In this document: piece after piece, positions 57,482-64,000 of the stretch
Layout of the letters: every line of letters starts with the position of its first letter
Position numbering within the stretch: the first letter of the stretch is position 1
From: Xylaria sp. FL1777
Taxonomy: Eukaryota; Ascomycota; Sordariomycetes; Xylariales; Xylariaceae
Length of the DNA stretch: 64,000 bases
Direction of reading: 5' to 3'
Assembly (NCBI GenBank): GCA_022578965.1
Contig: MU400550.1
Location: forward strand, 186,001-250,000
Position numbers and translations under genes: made by a program
Notes under the pieces: model-generated
Databases searched by the model: none
The model's input: only the letters and a program-made list of their open reading frames with translations
Told to the model about the DNA's origin: nothing

Positions 57482-59640
57482 TCAGGATAACGGGCCCTCC
57501 GCAGTAAGGAATTCGAAATCCGCACCCCTATCCGCCTGATTCACCTCCCTCATATATAGCCCCCGATACCCTCTCATCCCATTTCTTGCAATCCAAGGCT
57601 CTCTCCGCTCCTTGTCTGCATCCCCAGCATCCCCACTATCCACATCCTTCCCGGCCCCCTCCATCTCAGCCTTTCTCTCAGCGATCCTCCTCTGCAACTC
57701 CTCATCACCAATCTCAACCCTCAGCACCCTCTTCTCAACATCCACAGTAACCACATCCCCGTCCTTCACAACGCCAAGCGCGGACCCCGGATCCGCCGCC
57801 TCGGGCGCCACGTGCAAGACGATTGTGCCCCCCGCAGTGCCGCTCATCCGCCCGTCCGAGACCCGCAGCATGTCCTGGACGCCGCGCGCCGCCAGCTTCC
57901 GCGGGATGGGGATGAGCCCGGCCTCGGGCATGCCAGGGTTACCGACGGGGCCGATGTTCTGCAGCACGAGGACGCTGTCGGAGGACACGTCCAGGTCCTC
58001 GTCGTCAATGCGCCGCGCCAGGTCCGCCGAGCCGGAGAACACCACCGCCGGCCCCGAGTGCGATAGCAAGGCTCGGTTCTTCGACGCGCTGGCTTTCATT
58101 ACCGCGCCCCCTGTGTGAATTCAGACGTTAGAAATTATTGTGGGGATTTAGCTCGTTTTGGGAGGCTTGTGGGTGAGGGGGGACAGAAAACTGGGTTAGG
58201 ATGGAAGATGGAGGAATAGGTGCGTACTGGGCGCTAGGTTCCCGCGCAGCACGACTAGCGATGAGGCCGGGTATATTGGGTCGCTGAATGGCGCGATGCA
58301 GGACAGGTCTCTGGGTACCGGGATGATGGGCTCGGCGTCGAGAACCTCGCCGAGCGTCTTCCCCGTGACCGTCATTGCCTGGAGGTGAAGGAGCGGTTTC
58401 AGCTCACGGAGCAAGGCGGCCATGCCCCCGGAGTTGTGGAAGTCGGTCATGTAGTTCGAGCCGCTGGGTTTCAGGTCCACGAGCAGTGGGGTCTTCCGCC
58501 CTATCTCGTCGATTGTGTCGAGCGTTATGGAGCCCGCGACGTGCGGGTGGCGGTTGATAATGGCCATCAGATGGACGACGGCGTTCGTCGATCCGCCGAT
58601 CGCTTGTAGGACTGTGATGGCGTTAAGAAAGGACTCTCGCGTGAGTAAGGCTTGCGGCTTGAGAGTGTCGCCCGCTTTTATCATCGATACTGCTGTTGCG
58701 CCGGTTTGCTCTGCTATTCGTAGACGTGCTGATGAGACCGCTGGTGCCGTCGCCCCTTTTAGAGGCATCATTCCTAGGGCCACTAGTACGCATGCCATTG
58801 TGCTGGCTGTGCCCATTACGCCGCAAGTGCCAGCCTTAGAGATTAGTCAGTGGGAGAGCAAGGCAAGTCTATCAAGTCGTGTCATCACCAGGACACTTAT
58901 AAGAGGAATGGGTTAGCACAGAAAATCATTTACGAGGACTTACCGTTGGTGCAAGCTCCTCGTTGATCATTCCGATCTCCTCTATATCCATAGTCCCCGC
59001 CCGGTAACTCGCCCAATTATTCCTGCAATCTGTACAAGCACCAAGGCGCACTCCGCGGTGACTACCGGGCATCATCGGACCCGTAACGAGATGTAGAATC
59101 GGCTTGTTAGCCGAGATGCCACCCATGAGTTGCGCGGGTGTAGTCTTATCGCAACCTATTCCTTCTTAGTCGGCACTCACACCAAAAAACCAGAACACGC
59201 ACGAACTGACAAAAGTCTCACAACGCGCACAGTAACCTACCCCCAATGAGCACAACCGCATCGACGGGCTGGGCACGGATCATCTCCTCGGTGTCCATGC
59301 TCATGAGGTTCCTCAGGAACATGCTCGTGGGCGCCGCGAAGGACTCATGGAGACTGATGGTCGGGAAATCGATCGCCAGGCCCCCGGCGAGTTGGACGCC
59401 GCGCTTCACGGCGTCGATGAGCTGTGGGATGTTGGCGTGGCACGGGTTGAAGCTCGAGTACGTGTTCACGATGCCCACGATTGGCCGGGAGAGCGCGTCC
59501 TCGCTGTATCCGAGTGCCTTGATGAACACTTTGCGCAGGAACAGCGAGAAGTGCGCGTCTCCGTAAGAGGTCAGCCCCTGCCTCATGCCTTGTGCCGGTC
59601 CTATCGGACGGCCGAGGTCGTAGTCTTGGTTCCGATCCAT
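57482..59640 (-). CDS. IlvD/Edd-family dehydratase (probable sugar-acid dehydratase)
   Basis: Exons 59640-59241, 59155-58944, 58834-58228 and 58110-57482 give about 615 residues. The Fe-S Cys are in NPCHANIP, GGCDKTTPAQLMGG and AGTCGVMGTAS. Other family motifs are VGIVNTYSSFNPCH, MPGSHRGVRLGACTDC, LQAIGGSTNAVVHL, PLLVDLKPSGSNYM, NSGGMAALLREL, NIGPVGNPGMPEAGL, LRVSDGRMSGTAGGTIVLHVAPEAA and IARNGMRGYRGLY at the end. The start MDRNQDYDLGRP and the RGACTDCRN-type segment fit aldonic-acid dehydratases better than branched-chain amino-acid IlvD. It would remove water from a sugar acid to give a 2-keto-3-deoxy acid. A CGG-N7-CCG site lies 260 bp upstream. Confidence 0.9.
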
Positions 59641-61071
59641 TTCTGTTGTTTTTTTTTCTTTGATTTATTCACTTTCCCTAGTGGGAAATCAAGGGCCTAG
59701 GTAGGTGTTGATAAGTATGTCGTGAGGACCCCGTGTGCTCCCCCTTTCCGACAGCGTATGTGAATAGAAATGAGAATCCGTAGTTGGTCTGCAGAGTGAG
59801 GAGACCCCTCCCTGAGCCACTTGTAACTGCTTCTTCCCAAAAAATAAAAAACAGACAAGAACATAAAGACGTTATTACGGAATAGCCCGTACCGAGATGC
59901 GGGGGATCTCCGTCTCCAAGGGACCAGCTCCGCTTGCTAGATAACCATAGCGGGCCGATCGTGGGAGTAGGTGAAGACCATTATCAATGCCGGCTTTCTG
60001 ACTCGTCTTGCCGTGACGTGACTTCTATCCACATGGTCCCCAGGGAGCCTAGATCCTTCTCGTGGGGGTCAAGCAGGGTATCGCACATTATTCTGTGTTT
60101 ATCTCCTGTGTGAGGCACTCTTTCTATCAATATGTCTGAAAATTTAGACTCAAGAACAGGGACCCATAATACTGGAGCTATCTAATATTTAGGGGCGCTG
60201 AATTGTGTCATAATCACCAAATTCACGTTATCCAGCTTCACTACTCATGAGGTCCCTTCTCTCGTTACGGTGGGGTTCAAGGTGCATCAAAGTTATCTAA
60301 AGAATCTATTAGGGTCGTTAGACATTGTTTAGATACCACTTGAGGAAACATCGGTACATCATTATATATCCCACTCGACGGTAAGTATAGCCAAGTTGGA
60401 TGGTTGTCTCCTGGGCGTATTAGTTGCTGGTATCATCAGTATTTACCAACCAGAAACAAACTTCACAGGAAGGAAAGCTCCTTAGGGATTATAGATAGAT
60501 AATTCCGCTGAGCACTGGATCTATTAGCCTCCATGTGGAGGTAGCGCGTTTTCAGCAAATTAATGTTAGTTAGTCACTGAAACCCAGGTAATATACACAA
60601 AGTCCCGTCTACCTATGCGCCTGTTGAGAAATGTAGGCATACCATGCCCTTCAATGAAGAAGTTTCCTCCTAATTGAGGGTGCAAGTTCATTAAGCCCAG
60701 TGAGTAGGTCCGTTTCTGGACTACTGCTCCTTCCTTACAAGGATTGCTACACCCTTGTACTCCATGTATGTCCCTAACGCCTTGCTGAAGGCGAATCAAC
60801 CGAAACGAAGCGGGTGATATTGGGTGGCACCAAGTTAGACAGCACGCGATTCTTCGTACCACCGTGCGCACGCCCTCGAAGTACCTTCAGCCGACAAGAG
60901 CTCATAACCTGTCAATACAGCTTTTGAACTGTTGCGGCTATCACCTGGGCCGCTAGGCCACATGTGTATCGTGCCTGTGTGATGTATGGGCCTGATAGGA
61001 TAGTGGATCTCCGGTTCGGATACGAGACCTACACGCTCTGAGGATACACGCTTGCGGGCTGCGAAAACATA
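59641..61071. other. intergenic stretch upstream of the dehydratase
   Basis: Contains the promoter of the dehydratase gene and the 3' flank of the phosphatase gene. A minus frame at 60566-60871 shows no motif. No RNA gene was recognised. Confidence 0.5.
59900..59912 (+). promoter_or_regulatory. CGG-N7-CCG site 3
   Basis: CGG-GGGATCT-CCG, 260 bp upstream of the dehydratase start. It shares the TCTCCG half with the two sites in the Zn2Cys6/Ldh_2 promoter. Confidence 0.45.
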
Positions 61072-62722
61072 TTAGAGACTTTTGATATGAATTTGGGGGA
61101 GGATTGAACGCACTGGGCTATTGAGCATATTATTTCGCTTGTTCCTGCCCTTCTTGATATGGCTTTTCAGCGCGGAAGAGTCAAGTGGTTTGAGCAATTC
61201 AAAGCTGCAAAGGAGCTCCGCCGAGACGGACATAACGGCGCCCCAATTGTCGAATTCGCCACAATACTAAGTATCCCGTTAGTTGTGATAATTTGTTGTG
61301 TAGTGTCTCATTTGTACATACATTTGGTGCGCTGAAGACGGTAACCAGAACCCTATCGTTAAAGAATTCGTAACCGTCTTCTACAACCATGTGCGCACGA
61401 CAAACGAGATCGAAATCGTGCGTAGCGAGAAAGTCGGTTATGACCTTCTTCCCAAAACAATAGCTAACACCCCTCTCGTTGGCCTCCCAGTCGGCCTCCA
61501 TATCTGCTGGATCAGACCAAAGTAAATCGTTAAGTAATCCGTAATCAGGGACGTCCGTTGGGCGAGCAATATTGCGGATATCGTCCATGTGGCTCAATGC
61601 CGGTGATAAACCACCATGGACACAAAAGATTTTTCCAGCGACGATGGCAGCGATAGGTAAAGTATTGAAACAATCAATGAACGTCTTCCAAATTTTGACG
61701 TTGCAACGTCGCTTGCATTCATCATAGAATCCGTAAACACGGGTAACGTTGGCGCACTCATGGTTTCCACGGAGAAGAAAGAAATTCTCAGGGTACTTGA
61801 GTTTGTAGCATAGTAGTAAGAGGATCGTCTCAAGAGACTGTTTTCCTCGGTCGACATAATCACCAAGGAACAGAAAATTGGCTGTCGGAGGGAATCCACA
61901 CATCTCAAACATACGAATCAAGTCGGTATACTGCCCGTGAACATCTCCGACGATTTTGACAGGAGCATCAAGCTCGAGCAGGGCCGGCTGGGAAAGAAAA
62001 CATTCTCGCGCTCTCTGACATATGGCTACAATTTCGGCGTTCTTCAGGCAGACGCTCTTGGTAACTTTGCCAGCATAGGCGGCATCAAGGAGGCGTTTAA
62101 TGAAATCGTCGAGATCAATATCATTGATCTCACCCATAGCCACGCTCCCGGACTGTTCCTCCGAAACCCCAGACCGTATAGGGTTGGTTGTGTTCTCCCT
62201 CTTTACGAGGATCGAGGCCCCAGGTTGCTGCTGTAACTGTGGGTTGGGATTAGCAACACCAGATGGTGGCTGATCCGACACATGATCAACCTCTCCGGAG
62301 GCTTGAGCAGCACTAATATCACCATGCCCCGCCTTCATTGAAGCAGATTGTATAGGCGATGGTGGTGGCTGCGCATCATCATCATCCACAGGGGAGGATG
62401 CCGATTCTGGTGGCACAGGGCTGGCCATAGATTCGACGCGGCTGGATCTAGACACCGCCGACTTACTGCTTCGCCCGGATCGTACGGACGCGACATCGGA
62501 CTTATCTACGAGTGTCTCGCCGTTAGAAAGAACGGAGGAACTTCGCGGACTGTCCGTTCTTCCACTGCCGGGGATCTTGGAACGAAGCGCTTTAAACGAG
62601 CGCGATGATTCCTTTGTATCGGACTTCCCGAGGGAGGGGTATGCCTGGAGACCATCCGTGGCTGCCGTGGCGCCCGCTGAGCCCCTAGAGCCCCCGCTCT
62701 CTTTCGAGTTTTGGTTTCCCAT
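61072..62722 (-). CDS. PPZ-type serine/threonine protein phosphatase (PP1 family)
   Basis: Exons 62722-61322 and 61266-61072 give 531 residues. The ATG at 62722 gives [10 protein letters not shown], a good N-myristoylation signal and the usual start of PPZ proteins. The frame open upstream of it is not used. Residues 1-200 are Ser/Pro-rich and disordered. The catalytic domain has [69 protein letters not shown] and [12 protein letters not shown]. The last intron falls inside SAPN/YCGEF and must be spliced to keep this motif. PPZ enzymes regulate salt tolerance, potassium transport and cell-wall integrity and are specific to fungi. Confidence 0.94.
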
Positions 62723-64000
62723 AATCCTGGCCGATGTACCTAGAGTGGTGGTGACAAGAGAATGTCCGAGCCTCGTGCCTCGTAGAAGAAGTCCAACCAA
62801 GGAAACGAGTGCCCAGACGCCCGCCCTCCGAAGTTATTCGGCGTATACAGGTGTCCGTGGTTTTCGATGACGTGTTTAATGCTAGGGAGGATGGAACAGC
62901 TGTACCAGAATGGCAAGGAGGAGAACGGAGGAGATTTGGGGAGCCGTTGTGGCGTCCGTCTTTATGAATCAAGGCGTCAGACTGCCTGCAAGGAGGGTCG
63001 TAATCAAGCGACGTGCTGAAAATGTCGGAGTCTCAAAGCCTTGCGTCGGCGTTGGGAACGGGGATATCGGAGGTAGAGGGTTGAGCGTGCGTGGTGGTAG
63101 TTGATCTATGACGAGAGCGGAGGTGGGTACCTATTCTTCTAGCCGGGAAAGGTCAGCTCACGTTGCTCACTTGACATCCAAATACCGGGCGCAACGGCGG
63201 TGTGTCTCATGAAAACCTCCAAGGGCCGGGCAATTGGCGTATGAGGGCACGACGAGTACTATGTGTACGAAGTAGATTAAACAAAGATGACAGGGACAGA
63301 AAGTGATGACAATGGTTAGAAATGCGGGGAGAAGGTTTCCTCAAAGTAAGCGCTTGCGCGCTGGTTGTGCGAAGGTGGGTGTGTGTTCATGTAGAAGGAC
63401 TAGAGTCATACGTCTATAGAAACCCGCCAAAGTAGCAGGAAAAGGCGGCAACAAAGCCGGCCGGCGGCGAATAAGAGCCACTGAGAGACAGGCAAGGGGA
63501 GGAAAAAGAGTTATACCCACTCAACTCATAGATATCGACAGTTGCATAGAGACGTTCGGAGGAGAGAAAGCGAGCTCGAGGCAAGACAGACAAACAGACC
63601 GGTGAACTCGACCGCGGCGCCAAGTCTACGATGGTTGGGACTAGGCGTGGTAGCCGCTACAGCAGAGTTTCGCCGTCTGAAGTTGGTCTGGGCAGGAATC
63701 GGGCTAGTCGATGGCACTTGGCTATATCATTGGCACGCTAGGCGGTAGTTTTTGGCGGACGGGCATGCGATGGATTTCGGATTCGCCTCCGACGACATGT
63801 ACGTACGTGTACGCAGGTGCTGGTGCTGGTTCTGATAGTGGTACTGGTACTGGTACTGGTGCTGGCTCTGGGTGGATGGGATATGTTTCGATCACGGGCG
63901 GGCGGGCGAGACGGACTGTGTGTACCTGGTCGGTACGTATGGATATGGGACAGGATACTGGTCAGGAGGTACCTCAGGTCCTCAGGTCGTACGCAGGGAG
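62723..64000. other. 5' region of the phosphatase gene and right edge
   Basis: No gene is supported. Frames at 62910-63104 and 63414-63748 have no motif. A microsatellite-like tract lies at 63816-63872. A further gene may begin beyond the window edge. Confidence 0.4.
63816..63872. repeat. GGTRCT hexamer-like repeat
   Basis: Imperfect repeats of GGTGCT and GGTACT units. They could lie in a coding region running past the edge, but no start or stop is available to decide. Confidence 0.7.

Overview
The window looks like nuclear DNA of a filamentous ascomycete (Pezizomycotina). Most genes carry several short introns of about 45-65 nt with GTRNGT donors and CTRAY branch points. The gene content (Zn2Cys6 regulator, DUF1996 protein, GH115 glucuronidase, allantoate-type MFS permease, PPZ phosphatase) is typical of plant- or litter-associated moulds. 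Genes lie on both strands, separated by long intergenic stretches with no recognisable transposon coding sequence. All exon boundaries were read by eye from splice signals, frame and protein-family continuity. No transcript evidence was available.

Layout. 1-2032: 5' part of a mitochondrial malic enzyme, cut by the left edge. 3574-4772: secreted DUF1996 protein. 8307-9737: single-pass membrane protein. 10126-12793: GRDP/DUF1399 protein with a Gly/Cys tail and an apparently broken intron. 14695-15641 and 18240-19069: two unrecognised proteins. 19254-19607: small secreted Cys-rich protein. 19900-21717: Vps38/UVRAG-like protein. 23020-23397: small Lys-rich protein. 24484-27856: GH115 alpha-glucuronidase. 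28567-31903: kinesin-8. 33044-34447: secreted Ser/Thr-rich protein. 36466-40016: tandem PLP decarboxylase. 40846-46532: SDR, dienelactone hydrolase and MFS transporter. 47209-48222: GFA-domain protein. 49286-51085: LMBR1/LMBD1 membrane protein. 51702-59640: putative sugar-acid catabolic neighbourhood (Zn2Cys6 factor, Ldh_2 dehydrogenase, Dabb protein, IlvD/Edd dehydratase). 61072-62722: PPZ-type phosphatase.

The most striking observation is a pair of introns in unrelated genes on opposite strands: 8820-8949 (+) in the membrane-protein gene and 47431-47558 (-) in the GFA gene. They are about 87% identical by hand alignment. Similarity starts at the GT and ends at the AG, with none in the flanking exons. 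Both copies carry imperfect terminal inverted repeats and an internal hairpin. This is what introner-like elements look like, that is, introns that multiply as mobile units.

A second signal is a set of three CGG-N7-CCG palindromes. Two lie in the divergent promoter between the Zn2Cys6 gene and the Ldh_2 gene, and one lies upstream of the IlvD/Edd dehydratase. This suggests a small regulon controlled by the linked zinc-cluster factor. A separate SDR, dienelactone hydrolase and MFS group may be another catabolic unit.
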